Origin: Psoroptes ovis
Taxonomy: Eukaryota > Arthropoda > Arachnida > Sarcoptiformes > Psoroptidae
Direction of reading: 5' to 3'
NCBI GenBank assembly: GCA_002943765.1
Contig: PQWQ01000018.1
Span: 767,501 to 831,500 of the forward strand
Length of the DNA: 64,000 nucleotides
The number at the start of each line of letters is the position of its first letter. Positions within the stretch are counted from its first letter, which is position 1. Positions 10,974 through 25,800 of the stretch are shown piece after piece. The notes beneath the pieces were generated by a model. It did not search any database. It had not been told where the DNA came from and saw nothing but the letters and a program-made list of their open reading frames with translations. The translations under genes and the position numbers were made by a program.

Positions 10974-11913
10974 TATTAAAAACAAAAGAGAAAAAATGAA
11001 AAATATCAATGTTAACAAGTTTTTCATTTATTTTTTTACCATTGAATTACTAAAGAGCTTCACTGTAATAAATATCAATGATAGCAATATCATTCATTTA
11101 TATTGAATTATGATTTTCAAAAAAAAAAAACAAAAAATTCATAGATTCATAATTATTATATTGAATGAATGAAATTAAATTCATTTGTGTTTTGATATTT
11201 TGGAATTTTTTTGTTTGTTTGTTTACATTCATTCAATCATTCAATCATTTATTTATTATTCGTGATTATTATTGAAATGATTCAATGGTAATAATAAAAC
11301 GCAACACGCAACAGCAGCCACAATAAATTAATTAACAGCAGCAGCAGCAGCAGCATTATTACAACGATAACGAACAACGACAACGAATCAGAAAAATTTC
11401 CAAGTATTCAAGCATATTATTCATTTGAATGAATCAATTTATTCAAAATGAAATCAATTTTAAATGAATTGAATTGAATTGAATTGAAATTTCAATGAAT
11501 GTAAATTGCAATCAATTGAATTATTGAATATTGAATAATGTTTTTTCCAGTGTCATTGTGTGTGTGTGTTGTGTGTTTAATTATGATCATGATTAATCAA
11601 TCAATCAATTAATTGATTGATTGATTCATCTTTTTTTAGAAATGAATTTGTTTGATTTGATTGAAAATATTGAATTTCTAATGCATAATATGGACAAATT
11701 TTTGATTTTTGATTCATAATCTTTCATTTATCATTGATTTTTATGATTTTCATTTTTCTATCACATTTTTCTATTTACATTTTCATTTTCAGTGAATATT
11801 GTGTTGATTGATTGTTGACATCGAATATTAATTAGACATCTGTAAATAATAATAATTATTTATTCACCTGTGAATTTCAATTTTAAAAAATAAAATAATT
11901 AAAATCATTGAAA

Positions 11914-13545
11914 ATGACACGAACTAAACAAGAAAAGCTTCAATCATTGCTCAAAGAAAATCTTTTACCATTATGCACGTGTATCGGTGTAATAGCTGCC
12001 ATTGTTATCGGTATTATTGTTCGTGCAACATCCACTCATCCATGGAGTGAACGTCAGCTTATGTATTTAGAATTTCCTGGTGAATTGTTTCTTCGTGCGC
12101 TCAAATGTTTAACAATCCCATTGGTTGTTTCAAGTCTGGTATCAGCATTAGGATCGTTGGATGCAAAAATTTCCGGTAAAATTGGTAAACGTGCATTAAT
12201 TTATTATGCAGCAACAACAGCTATCGCTATTTCGCTGGGCATCTTTCTTGTACTCACACTGCATCCTGGTTCGGGGAAAATTGAAGAAGCTGGTTCCAGC
12301 AGTGAAGCACCAACATTATCACGTAAAATTACCACTCCTGATACGGTTATGGATTTAATCAGGTAAATTTTCGTTGAATTATGTATTAAAATAATTATTT
12401 ATTCCGATATTTTCTCAATTCAATAAATTAATAGAAATCTAATACCAGATAATGTTGTCCAGACGACATTTTCACAATATGCAACAAATTTAGTTCCACC
12501 GAAAAATATGCCAAATGAAACTGATCTAAGTAAATGGAATATTAAATCAGATCATTCGAGTGGCATCAATGTTCTTGGTCTGGTAACATTGTCAATAGTT
12601 ACTGGAATATTTGTCGGTAAACTTGCTCGGCTTGGTCGACCACTTTTGCTAGACGTTTTTACCGATCTAAGTGAAATGACATTACAAATAACCAATCAAG
12701 TAATCAAAGCAACACCTATCGGTGTAGCATTTCTTATTTTACCACGTATTATTGGTGTCGAAGATGCTGGTCAACTTTTTCGTTCGGTTGGATTTTTTAC
12801 ATTTACTGTTATTCTAGGGATATTGATTCATGGATTTTTAATTTTACCTGGAATTTATTATTTGATTGTTCGGAAAAATCCATATCGTTTCATATTGAAT
12901 CAAGGTGAAGCATTGTTGACAGCATTCGGTACGGCATCAAGCACGGCTACACTTCCATCAAGTATTGCATGTTTAGAAGAAAAAAATAAAGTCAATCGTA
13001 ATGTGGTACGTTTTGTTGCACCGATTGGTGCCACAATCAATATGGATGGAACAGCCCTGTATGAAGCTGTGGCAGCCATTTTCATTGCACAATCTCGTGA
13101 GGTGAATATGGATTTTGCACGTGTACTTATCGTTAGTATAACTGCAACAGCAGCTTCAGTCGGTGCTGCTGGTATACCACAAGCTGGTCTCATTACTATG
13201 GTCATCGTATTGAATGCATTAGGATTACCACCTGAAGATATTTCTTTGGTATTCATTATCGATTGGTTAGTCGATCGAATCCGCACACCAATCAATGTAC
13301 TTGGTGATGCATTTGGTTCGGCTATTGTTGAACATTTAAGCCGGGATGATTTACATACATTAGATCAACCACAACAATTACAAAATGGAAAATCATCATC
13401 ATCAACAAACACATCTACCAATCATCATCAGCAATCATCAAGTAGTGTAACATCAACAACAACACCACCACCACCGAAAATTACTGTACAACCAATGATG
13501 ACAAATGATTTTACAAATAAAGCATTTGATGATGAAAAATTATGA
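11914..13545 (+). CDS. EAAT: excitatory amino-acid transporter (Na+-dependent glutamate/aspartate symporter, SLC1 family)
   Basis: Exons 11914-12362 and 12435-13545 join across a 72-nt intron (AG|GTAAAT ... TTAATAG|A), giving 519 residues and restoring the family block M-D-L-I-R-N-L-I-P-D-N-V-V-Q. The first ATG in the frame is 11914. The protein takes up L-glutamate/aspartate with Na+ at the plasma membrane of neurons, glia or epithelia. Signatures: TM1 about 18-38; HP1 tip F-G-T-A-S-S-T-A-T-L-P (314-324); TM7 N-M-D-G-T-A-L-Y-E (352 on); TM8 D-W-L-V-D-R-I-R-T (426-434). The last keeps the Asp and the Arg that bind the amino group and side-chain carboxylate, so this is an EAAT rather than a neutral (ASCT) carrier. 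An N-x-S/T site (N-E-T) lies in the TM3-TM4 loop, which is short. The C-terminal tail is Ser/Thr/Pro/Gln-rich and poorly conserved. The gene converges on twitchin. Confidence 0.93.
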
Positions 13546-13817
13546 TCAACCTGATGACCTATGAATCATTTTTTTTAAATAAAATTTTTATTCATATTAA
13601 TAAATAAATAATGTGTATTTGTGTGGATGTGTTTGCGTTTAAAAAAGGGTTGAAGGGTAGGTGTGCGACTACCCAACAAACTATGTGTGTGCGTGCGTGC
13701 CTCTATTCGTGTAAATAAATATGTGTGCGTGTGAGTGTGTGCAATTAATAGTTTGATTATAAATTAAATTGATTGATTAATTCGTTTTGTTTAAATTAAT
13801 TAATTAATATTTCTATT
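13546..13817. other. short intergenic spacer between convergent genes
   Basis: Only 272 bp separate the stop codons of EAAT (+) and twitchin (-). An AATAAA for EAAT lies at 13578-13583. On the minus strand, AATAAA occurs at 13822-13817 (overlapping the twitchin stop) and again at 13592-13587. The middle holds TGTGTGTGCGTGCGTGC-type purine/pyrimidine alternation. The 3' ends of the two transcripts probably overlap or nearly do. Confidence 0.6.
13578..13583 (+). terminator. poly(A) signal AATAAA for the glutamate transporter
   Basis: AATAAA occurs 33 nt after the EAAT stop codon, and further AATAAA copies follow near 13600. No other strong signal is closer. This is inferred from position only. 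Confidence 0.45.
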
Positions 13818-16800
13818 TTATTCTTTAATGATAACCATTGCAAATGATACGGTTGTTGTTGCACCTTTGGCATTTGTCAATCTTACACTATATTGACCCA
13901 TATCTTTTTCTCTTATACTTCCGATTGTTAATTTAAATTGTCGTTTTGATGTTGATTCCGTTTGAAGGTCACTATCGATCGGTTTTGAATCGTGTAACCA
14001 TTCAGCTATGAAAATTAATAGATTGAATGAATATTTGATCGAATTCAAAATGTTTTAAAAGTAACTTACCTTTGGTTACATCGGAATCAGTTTCAACAGT
14101 AAACGATGCTTTATTACCGATTGCCCCGGTTATCGAACGTGGAAAACTGACGATTCCGCAGCCTTGATTTGTATCGCTTGGTACTGTGGAAATAAATGGA
14201 GATTAAAATCATTGGCTTCAAGCAATTAATCATCAATTCTACTCAATTACCTCTGACAAGAATAGTTCCAGTAGAGAATGTTTCACCAGCATCATTAAAT
14301 GCTTCACAAGTGTATGAACCACAATCTTCAGGTAAACATTCGGCAATTTCCAACACGAAATCATCACCAATTTGTCGATAATTGAAATCATTGCTCTTTT
14401 TGATTTCTTTTCCATCATGTAACCAGATTACATCGAATGGTGATTCGCCTATTGTGAAATATTACATGCAATTATCAATTATCAATTATTAAATTTAATT
14501 CACTTACATTTAATTGTACATCTTAATGTTGCAGGTTGTCCATCATTGACGGTAATCGATTCAATATGGCTTAATACACGTGGTGCTTTCTTTACGGCTT
14601 CCGTTGTTTTGGCTGCTGTTGTTTTACCTTTGGCCATTGCTGTTGGAAACATAATTAATTGATCAGTTTCGATTGAAAAATCATTCGAATTAAACTTACG
14701 TTTGATTTTAATCAAACATTTAGTTGTGGCTTTGCCTTCTGAATTCGTGGCAACACATTCATAACGGCCTTCATCTTCAGGGAATGCTTCTTCAATAATC
14801 AAAGTGGCCGTACCATTACGATATTTAAGATCTATCACATCTGATGATTGTATACGACGACCATCTTTGAACCATTCAATTTTTGGTTCTGGTTCACCTT
14901 TCACTTGTACTTGTAGCTTCAATTGTTCACCATCATTGATTGTACGATCACTTAGCTTAGCGGTGAATGATGGCTCAGTGAATACATCTGTGTGCAAGAA
15001 AATTCCAAATATTATCGAAATCAATTGAAAAAATTTATCAAAACTTACTATCGACATTGGCCAAAGATTTTCTTGGACGTGATGATACACCTGTGGTGTA
15101 GCGAGTACCAGTCGATGCCGCTGGACTAGGTTGATATCGTGTGGTGGCTGGCGTTGCTGATCGATGGAACGATGTTGGTGGCATATAACTAGTTGGCAGT
15201 GATGGTGATTGACGTCCACTAAGATAAGCATAAGAAACTGGTGATTGACGTCCACTTATATATGGTGAAGAAGATATTGGTGATTGTCGTCCACTTAGAT
15301 ATGATGAACGTGGTACACGGCTACTTCCTATTGATGAATAATAAGGTGATGGTGATTGTGAACGCATACGCAATGTATCTGTTGTTCTATCGTACGAAGA
15401 TGTACGCGATGAAACATAACGATCACGCAATGTCGAAGAAGAAGTATATGACGATTGATATTGATAAGCACTGCTTCGATAATTAGAACTTGAGGATACT
15501 CCAGTTGAATAATCGGCTACTGAACTTGTCAATGATTCTTTGCGGCGACTAGTATAGGTGCTTGATGCTCTTGCATCACGTATCGAATCACGAATGGTTG
15601 TTGATGCACCACCTTCTTTATAGTAAGCTTCCATTGGTGACATTACTGAACTGGTTAGACCTGGAGTCGGTGTTCCAGCTCTAGGCGATAAACATGGTGA
15701 TGGTGATACAATGCGTTTCGGTTCCACAACAACTGCGCAAGATGTTTCAGCCGTACCCAAAGAATTTGTAGCAATACATGTGTATTTGCCTGCATCTTCT
15801 AATCGACAACATGAAATGTCTAATGTGACAACACCATCAGCCGATTTCATTGTGTAATCAGATTTGCTTAATTCACGGCCATCTTTCAACCATTTTATTT
15901 GTGGCCATGGTGTACCAGTTAAACAACACAATAGTCTTACACCGATACCCATTTGAATGATACGAGTACGTAAATGGAAAGTAAAATGTGGACCAGAATT
16001 GCTTGGTTCTTCTAAGTATAATTTAGGTACCTCTTGTCGGCGACGTCTTGGTTCTGATTCTACTGGTGGTCTATAAACATCTTTCGGCACTGGTAATACA
16101 TTCAAGAAAACTGGTTCTTCTCTTGATCCATAATGATTTTCAGCACGTATAATGTATTCACCACGATCTTCCAATTTACAGCGATTAATAATGAATGTGT
16201 AATCACTTTCAGCATAACGTTTCATAAATTTAACCGATTGTCGTAGCTCCATACCTTCACGATACCAGCTAAGTGTTGGTGGTGCTGCAGCAATAACACG
16301 ACAAAAGAATTTAGCTGATTGTCCTTCATATGCAATGGTTGATTGTGGTTTAAGAACAAAACGTGGTAACATTTCTCTTCGATCTAAGAATACATCATGT
16401 AATTTATATTTTTGATCTTGAAGTTTAGACAATGAACTATAATTGGCAATATGACCTATTGGAACTAATGCACGATCCCATGATGGATATTTAGCTCTAG
16501 TACGATCACGTATATCTTGATATTTACGATTCGATATTTTATCTGTATGTGGTATTTCAAGTTGTTTAAGCCATGGATGTTCCAAACATTCATGTGCAGT
16601 CATACGTTTTTCTTTTTCTTTGGTCAACAAATGTCGAATAAAATCCTTGCCTTCTTCCGAAATATTTCTGAATGCATCTGGATCAAATTCCCAATGACAT
16701 GCTTTAACATTTTTCAATGTTTCAATATCATTTTCACCGGCAAACGGTGTGAGACCACTAAGCAAAACATATGTCAAAACACCACAAGCCCACATATCAG

Positions 16801-19800
16801 TGTAAGTACCGACTGCTTCACGATCAACAATTTCTGGTGCAGCAAATTCAGCTGTACCAGTGGAAATTTTCACCACTTCATGTGGATCTAATTTTGTTGC
16901 CAATCCAAAATCAATGATCTTTACTAAATTACTGTTACGTTTTTGACACATTATATTCTCTGGTTTTATATCCAAATGTATAATATTCTTTTCGTGCATA
17001 TGTTTAATACCTTCGATAATTTGTCGCATATAATTTGCTGCTTCAGCTTCGGTCATCGTATAATTATCATCAGTGATTCGTTCAAATAATTCACCACCGG
17101 ACATAAATTCATAAATCAAAACCATTTCATCATCTTCTTCGAATGCATCATGTAATCGTATCAATTTTACATGATGTAGCTGATTCATTATATCAATTTC
17201 TTTACGAATAATTGATTTTTCAAGCGGATGCGATACTGGTATAAATTTGGCTGCAAATGTACGTCCAGTTTTCTTTTCGCGGCAACGATGAACAACACCG
17301 AAAGCACCGACACCGATTTCTTCAAGTATATCATAATAATCATAAACCGATTCATTTGTTTTGATTTCAACCGGGAAAGCCATTGTCGAATCATAATCCG
17401 AAACAAATTGATCATAATTCGATTGTTTATCACCTCTACCGCGGATTTTATTGCCATTTGCATCCAATTCCCATGGTGTACGTTTGGTACGTTTCTTTTC
17501 ACCTTTAACTGAAACTTTTTGTGTGATTTCAGATGGTTCAGAACGGCCATAAACATTTTCAGCAAACACACGGAATTCATATTCTTTACCGGCGCTCAAA
17601 TTGGTTATTTGATGAACTTGGAATCGAGTGGTGGCAGCTTTAACCCAACTTGTCATACCGGCTTCACGTTTTTCAATAACATAATTAGTAATTTGTGATC
17701 CACCATTCCATAATGGTGCTTTCCATGACAGCGTAACTGTGTCATCACCAATATTTTCAATAATCGGGAAACGTGGTGGATCGGGCCGATCAGAAATCAT
17801 AACATTGATGACTGCCGAATCGATACCTAATTCATTTTCGGCCGTAATAGTATATGGACCATTATCTTCTTTAGATGTGTTACGAATCACCAGAATAGCA
17901 TGTCTGTCTTGAATGATCAAATCGAAATGATCACCTTTTTCGATTTCTTCACCATCTTTGCTCCAACGAATCTTCGGTTTTGGATAGCCAGTGAATGGAA
18001 TTTTAATCTGTACATTTTCACCACGTTCAAAGCATGCTGCTTCACGGAATCGAGGCGGTACATGTAATTTCGGTGCAGTTTTGATCAACAATTCAGCACG
18101 TGATGAACGTGTACCAGCTTTATTACTTGCTTTACAACAATATTCATCAGCATCTTCACCGTAAACATTATCAATGCGAAGAATGTATGTTTCACCATCT
18201 CTAAGCATTGCAAATTTACCGCCATCAAATAATTCTCGGACACCTTTGTACCATGTGATTGTTGGTTTAGGAACACCGGTCACAGTGCAACGGAATTCAG
18301 CTGAACGATTTTCAACAGCCATAACCGTTCGTAATGGTTCAATGAATTCAGGCGGAACTGCTTGATCTGGATCTTTGACTCGAACTGGACGAGTGTTGGC
18401 GGATGGATCAGACATGCCAGCTTCATTCACAGCAAATACACGGAATTCATATTCACGATCTTCGATAAGATTCGAAATATTGATCTGTGTTGTATGACAC
18501 AATGCAACATTACAACGTTGCCAATGTGCTGATCCAGTTTCACGTCGTTCAACAACATATCCTTGTATGCGAGAGCCACCGTCTGAATCTGGTTTTGTCC
18601 AACTAAGATTGACAAAATCACCACCAACTGATGTAACTTCTGGTATACCAGGTGGTGATGGACGATCGAATGGTAATTTAGGTACAACAGGTGATGTAGC
18701 TTCTAATGCACGCGGTGATTGACCATTCTCATTCACAGCAAATACACGGAACAAATATTCACCACCTTCATTCAAACCTTGTAAAGTGAAATGTGTTTCA
18801 CGAACACAGCTACTGGCCGTAACCCAAGTATTCAATGTAGCTTCTTTACGTTCCACCACATAATGCGTAACTTTTTTGCCTCCATCATATCGGGGTGGTT
18901 TCCATGAAATGGTGGCAGAATTTTTATTTATATTCGATACATCCAAAGGACCGGTTGGTGCATCTGGTAATCCAGTAACTAATACACGGAAAGATGCCGA
19001 TGCAGAACCAGAATCATTTTTCACTTGAATATTGTATAGTCCTTCATCCATTTTCTTAACATCTCGAATATAAATGACAACATAATCATCGAATACAACA
19101 TATTTAATATGACCATCATCTTCGGATAATGTTAGACCACCTTTGCTAAGTACGACATCAATCGGTACAGTACCAGTGAAGAATATTTTAATTTTTCCAT
19201 TATCATTTTCGACCAAAGTGATTTCATTTGGACATCTCATAATTTCAGGAGCTTCAGCTAATTTCAATGGTGCCATCGTACGAGCTGCACCGAACGTATT
19301 CATAGCTTCGCATGTATATTCACCTTCATCACCTTCTTGTACGTCCATGATGACCAATTTGAATACACCTTCATCTGTTTCATATTGTTTGTAACGGCCA
19401 CCACCAAATCCAGCACCAATTTCACGTCCATTTTTAAACCAACGAGCTGTTGGTAATGGTTTGCCGATCGCTTCACATTCAAACGTAACTTCAGTATGTA
19501 GATTTGTTGATTTATGAATCAATTTTCGAACAAATTCTGGTTTAGCACCTTCAGCAAATTCTTCAATTTTAACTGGTGCAACGGTGTAGACAGGTTCGGA
19601 TTGGCCAGCTGCATTAATGGCTGAGACTCGGAATTCACATTCAGAATGTTCAGGTAAATTAAGTACTGTGTATTGGCAATCAAGAGCACCATATTCATTA
19701 ACTTTATACCAATGTGATCCACCAACTTCTTTACGTTCAACCAAATAACCAGTGATACGTGATCCACCTTCGGAACGTGGTGGTTCCCATTTTAAATCGA

Positions 19801-22800
19801 CATAATTTCTTCCAACTTTCATTACACGTAAATCACGTGGCGCTGATGGTACACCGATTTTACCTTTAAGCGAAACAAGACCAGAACTTGGACTTGGTTT
19901 CGAATAACCGGCGGCGTTTTTGGCTTTAACTCGGAATTCATATTCTCGATCATTGATCAATCCGGTGACTGTGTGTGTTGTACCTTTGATCAAATCCATA
20001 TTTCCAACCATCCATTGACCATCGGTAGGATCTTTATATTCAACAGTGTAACCTTGAATTTTGCTACCACCATCATTCAATGGTCGTTCCCATGATAAGC
20101 GTACTTTATTACGATCAGTATCCATAACATTTGGTTTTCCTGGTGGATCTGGCACTGTGAACGGGAAGCATGCTTTAACAGGTTTCTCTGTTTGGATTGC
20201 TTCACCAGCACCGTATTGATTTTCTGCACGTACACGGAAATGGTAAAGATGATTAGCTTCCAATCCCATAACTTCAAAATGACAATTTCGAATGAATGCA
20301 CTGCATCGAATCCATTGTTTACTTCCTGATTGATCTTGACGTTCTAATATATAATTGGTAACCGGTGAGCCACCATCATCTAATGGTGGTGCCCATCTTA
20401 TCGATAATGATTCAGGTGTAACATCAGAAATTTCTAATGGACCTTGTGGTGGACCAGGTACATCGACAACCAATACACGACAAGATGCAGAATCGCTTCC
20501 TTCAGAATTAGTTAATTTGATTGTGTAGCGTCCAGTATCTTCACGTTTAGCATTCTTATTCAATAAAATAGTGAATTCAGCATTGACTTCCGAATACATT
20601 CGTTCATCAGGTTCGATAAGTTTATCATTCATAAACCATTCAGCTGTTGGTGTTGGTGAACCTTCAATCGGTACAGACAAACGGAATGTTTCACCAGCAC
20701 GTACAACAATATCTTTCAAACGGAAATCAGCATTAATCTTTGGTGGTGATGGTGGATATCTGGCAGTAATTCTATCACTTGTTTCACTATAATCACCACG
20801 ACCAGCTAAATTGACGGCTGCCACACGGAATTCATATTCTTCATTAGCTTTGAGTCCTTGAACTTTGAATGTTGTATCTGTTATTTGATTGATAGCACCA
20901 GTAGCTTTAACCCATTGTGTTTCACCTGCTTTACGTTTTTCCAGCACATAACCAGTGATTGGTGATCCACCATTGTTTCTTGGTTTTGTCCATGTAAGTG
21001 TAATCGAATCTGGTGTAGTATCAACAGCTCTCGGTACACCAGGTGCACCAGGAGTTGAGAATGCATATTTGGCTGTAATTGGTTCATCGGTGACAGTGAA
21101 ATCTGAAACACCGTATTGATTTTCGGCAGCCACTCTAAATTCATATGCACGGCCAATGGTCAAGTTTTTAACGCGGAATGCTGTTCCATGTACAAAACTG
21201 CTAACTTTGGTCCATGTTGTTGTTCCAGCTTCTCGTTTTTCAAGTACATAATTATTGATTTCTGCACCACCATCATCTTTCGGTGGTGACCATTTCAATG
21301 TCAATGATTCACCATCAACTTCTTCACAGAAGAAATTCGTAGGTGGTTTTGGACGATCTAATACTTTTACATTACAAGTACATGTATCGAAACCAGATGG
21401 ATTTTTGAGCATAATCGTAAATTTGCCAGTATATTCACGTTTAGCATTGCGACATGTTAATGTTGCATTTGCATCGGTCAAACCAAGTTGGAAACGTGAA
21501 TCTGAATCCAAAATTTCAATATCATTAGTTGACCAAGTGGCAGTTGGACGTGGAAAACCAGTGAATGGTACATCGATTACAAAATCTTGTCCAGCTTTTA
21601 CTGTGATATCTTTCACTGCACCAACATCGATACATGGTTTATTCGGTTGTTCTTCAACTCTAACCATTGGACATGGTTTACTTGGTGGTGATTCACCTTG
21701 ATCATTCACTGCGATAACACGGAATTCATATTCATCACCTTCGGTCAAATTCGGCACTGTAAATCTTGTATCTGGACATGGATATCTTGTAGCGTTTGTC
21801 CATTCTTTACCATCTTTTGGTCGTTTTTGTACAATATAACCAGTGATTTTCGATCCACCATCATTGAATGGTTTACGCCATGTCAATGTTACCGAATCTT
21901 TTGTAATCTTTTCAACACGAGGCATATCTGGAGCTTCAGGTGCATATTTTCGTTCTTTGGCTGTCATCATGGCTGATGGTTTCGATGGTTTACCTTTACC
22001 ACCTTCATTAACTGCAATGACACGGAATTCATATGATCGACCTTCAGTCAAATTGTTTACAGTGAATTCAGTTCCAGGTGATGGCGTTAAGTTGGCCGGT
22101 GTCCATTCGCTTTGATTTTTTTCTCGTTTTTCAATAATATATCCTTGAATTGGTCGGCCACCATCGGATAATGGTGCGGTCCATTTAAGTTGTGCAAACG
22201 ATGGTCCCCAATCTAATATTTGTGGCTGTCCAGGTGCATCTGGAGTATCGAATTGATTTTTGGCCGTAATTGCTTTCGAACTTTCTAATGGTTCTGATAT
22301 TCCATGCATGTTTTCAGCACGTACACGGAATTTATATTTTTTACCTTCGTCAAGATTTTTAACAGTATAAGTTGTTGATGATGAATAACCAGCCGGTAAC
22401 CATACATCACTACCGAATACACATTTTTCAATCGAATAACCAATAATTTCAGCTCCACCATCATCTTCAGGTTTACGCCAACTCAATTCGACTGATTGAG
22501 CTGTTATGTTCGAATGTTCAAGTGGTCCACGTGGTGCTGATGGTGCTGAATAAACTAACACTTCGATGTTGGCTGAATCTTCACCATAAGGATTTTTGGC
22601 TATAATTTTGTATGTACCAGTATCTGTTCGTTGTGAAACAGGAATCTTGAGCCATGTCATTTCATCTTTTGTTTTGGTTTCAATACGATTAGTAGGTTTC
22701 AATGGTTCTCCATTTATTTCCCATGTAACTTCTGGTGTTGGTGCACCATTCATCGGTATAACAATTTCTAGTGGATCACCAGCACGAACACGAATAGTTT

Positions 22801-25800
22801 TACCACGTAAACCATCGAGATTAAGTTTCGGTGCTTCTTTCAATGGTTTAGCTACCATTTGTTTTGATGGTTGACTTGGTTCACTAGGACCAGCTTTATT
22901 CACTGCAATAACACGATATTCATATGTATGGCCATCGGTAACAGTATCATCGGTGAATGTACGATCTCCAACAACTGGGAATTTATTTACTTTAATCCAA
23001 CGAGCAGATTTAACATCACGTCGTTCAACTTCATAACCAGTGATTGGTGCACCACCATCTGATCTTGGTGGAGCCCATTTGATGGTGATGAATGTACGAT
23101 CAGAATCGACTAATTCTGGTTGTCCTGGACGATCCGGTACGGTAAACGCAGCTTTTGCTTTCACTGGTTTATCTGTTTTCAATGGTTCTGACAAGCCTTG
23201 AGAATTTTCAGCCATAATACGGAATTCATATTCATGACCTTCAATCAATTTCGGTACATTTGCTTCGGTAGCGTTGGCAGGTACATTAATCACAGCTGGT
23301 ACCCATTGTCCACCGGCTGTTTTATCTCGTTTTTCGATTACATAGCCAATCAGTGGACAACCGCCATCATCTTTTGGTGGACGCCATTTAAGATCAATAT
23401 TATCTTTATCCACATTGGTCGCTTGTAATGGTCCTTGTGGTGGTGATGGTTTATCCATAATTACCACTGGTAATATGCCATCACAGCTGCCATTGATGTT
23501 CGATAATTTAAGTTTGTATTCACCACTATCACCACGTTTTGTATCGAGAATACTCAAAACAGTTTTATCTTCGAAATTCGATATGGTCAAACGTGCATCT
23601 GATTCAATTGGTTTTCCAGTTTTTGTATCAACCCATTGTACTTCTGGTGGTGGTGCACCAATAAATTCTATGGTCACCTCTAATTTTTGTCCATGTTTCA
23701 AGCGAATTTCTTTTAATGGTGTTATAATTTTAGGTGCCAAATTACGATGTTTACAGCATACCATATCACTTGGTTCACTAGGTTCTGATTCGCCAGCTTT
23801 GTTCACAGCAATAACACGGAATTCATAATCAACACCTTCACGTAAATCTGGTACGGTTGCTTTGGTTTGATTACCTTGGACCACGGCAGCTTTAGTCCAG
23901 AATGGACTATTTTTCTCTTTCTTTTGAATAATATAGCCAGTGATTGGACATCCACCATCATCAGCTGGTGCTTTCCATTCTAAATCAACATGATCAGGTC
24001 CCCAATCTTTGATATTTGGTCGTCCAGGCTGTTCAGCAACATCGAATGGATTCTTAGCCGTAATTGTATCGGTTCCTTCTAATGGTTCTGATTCACCAAT
24101 TTCATTAACTGCTTTCACACGGAATTGATATTGTTTTTTATGAATCAATTTCGTTACTTTGAATGTCAAATCAGTCGATGTTCCACATTCGGTCCATGAT
24201 CCACGCGATACGTCCATTTTTTCTATTACATAACGGATAATTTCAGAGCCTCCATCATCTTTAGGTACACGCCATTTAAGTTTACATGATTCTTTGGTGA
24301 CATCACTTATTTCTAATGGTCCTTCCGGTGGTGATGGTCGATCTAATACGGTAACTTTGGCCGAAGCTGAACATTCACCATATGGATTCTTCAAGGTTAA
24401 TTTGTATTGACCAGAATCATCACGTTGCGAATTCGGTATATTAATAATGGCCGAAGCGGCAATATTTTCACATTCAATACGTTTATCACCTGGTCTTACA
24501 TCATTGCCTTTGATGTTCCAAGTGATAGTAGGACATGGTGTACCTTTATATGGTACACTGAAATTAATAGCACGTCCAACACGAACACGAATATCTTTCA
24601 TTGCACCGAGATCAATTGATGGTGGAACTTTTGTTGGTCGGCAAGTGACGGCTTCGCTTGGGTCACTCGGATCACTTGGTCCAGCTTTATTCACTGCAAC
24701 AACACGGAATTCATATTCTTCGCCTTCAATTAAATCTGGAACAGTGGCACGAATTGGAAGATTTGCATCAGCTGCATCACCACCATCTTTTGGTTTAGGT
24801 GGTGCAGCAACACGTACTGCTTCTTGCCAGAATGGTGATTTTTTCGGTTTTTTCTCAATCACGTATTCAGTGATTGGTGCACCACCATCTGATCTTGGTG
24901 GTCGGAATTCTAAATCAACGTGGTCAGCATCAACATCAACAACTTTAGGTGCTTGTGGTTTAGATGCTACATCGAATGGATTTTTGGCTATAATCGATTC
25001 TTTACCAGTCAACCATGGTGATTCACCTTCACGATTAACTGCTTTAACACGGAAAGTATATTCATGGCCTTCAATCAATTTATCTACTCGCAGACTTGGA
25101 GTAGTTGTTTCACCAGCAACAGTCCATCTGCCAGTATCAACATCACGTTTTTCAACAACATAATGCTGTATATCTGAACCACCATCGTCTTTAGGAGGTT
25201 GCCATGATACGAAGCATCCATCCTTGGTAACATTATTGATTCGCATCGATTCAGGTGCACCAGGTACATCCAAAACGGTCAATGTAATTGTTGCTGAATC
25301 AGTTCCGTTAATGTTTGTGGCCGTCAACATTAATTGACCAGTATCTTTACGTTCACAACTTTTAATTGCAAGATGTGTTTTATAATCTTCACTTGTTATC
25401 ACCCAACGATCAGGTGCTGGCATTCCATCGACAGTCCATTTTTTAGTCGGTGGAGGTTCACCAGATACTGGTACTTCTAATTCAACATTTTTACCAGCTT
25501 TTACTCGAATATCACGCATATAATTTCTATCAATCTTTGGTGGTGCATTCTTTGGTCGAGCAATATGTGGTCCAGTTGAATCTGATGGTTCACCTTGTCC
25601 GCCTTTATTCACAGCACGTACACGGAATTCATATTGTTGACCTTCGATCAAATCATTAACACGACCAGTGGTAACATCACCTTCGATTTCAGCAGCCGGT
25701 GTCCAATCATTACTATATTTATCTTTCTTTTCAATAATATAACCAGTGATCGGTGCGCCACCATCATTTTCTGGTTTCTTCCATTTTAATTGAACAAAAT

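Noticed and set aside
11908..11913. Transporter start six bases upstream of the ATG
   Set aside because: The codon there is TTG; the first ATG is at 11914, followed by a normal EAAT N-terminus.
14500..15255. A separate minus-strand gene of 251 codons
   Set aside because: Its N-terminal part is intron and the wrong frame of the Ser-rich linker; the C-terminal part is twitchin exons 12 and 13, which join by GT-AG introns in phase.
24447..25163. Forward ORF of 238 codons inside twitchin, and dozens of similar ORFs from 15 to 39 kb on either strand
   Set aside because: They are shadows of the highly repetitive FnIII/Ig coding sequence: their sequence follows the complement of the repeated D-D-G-G-A-P-I motif.
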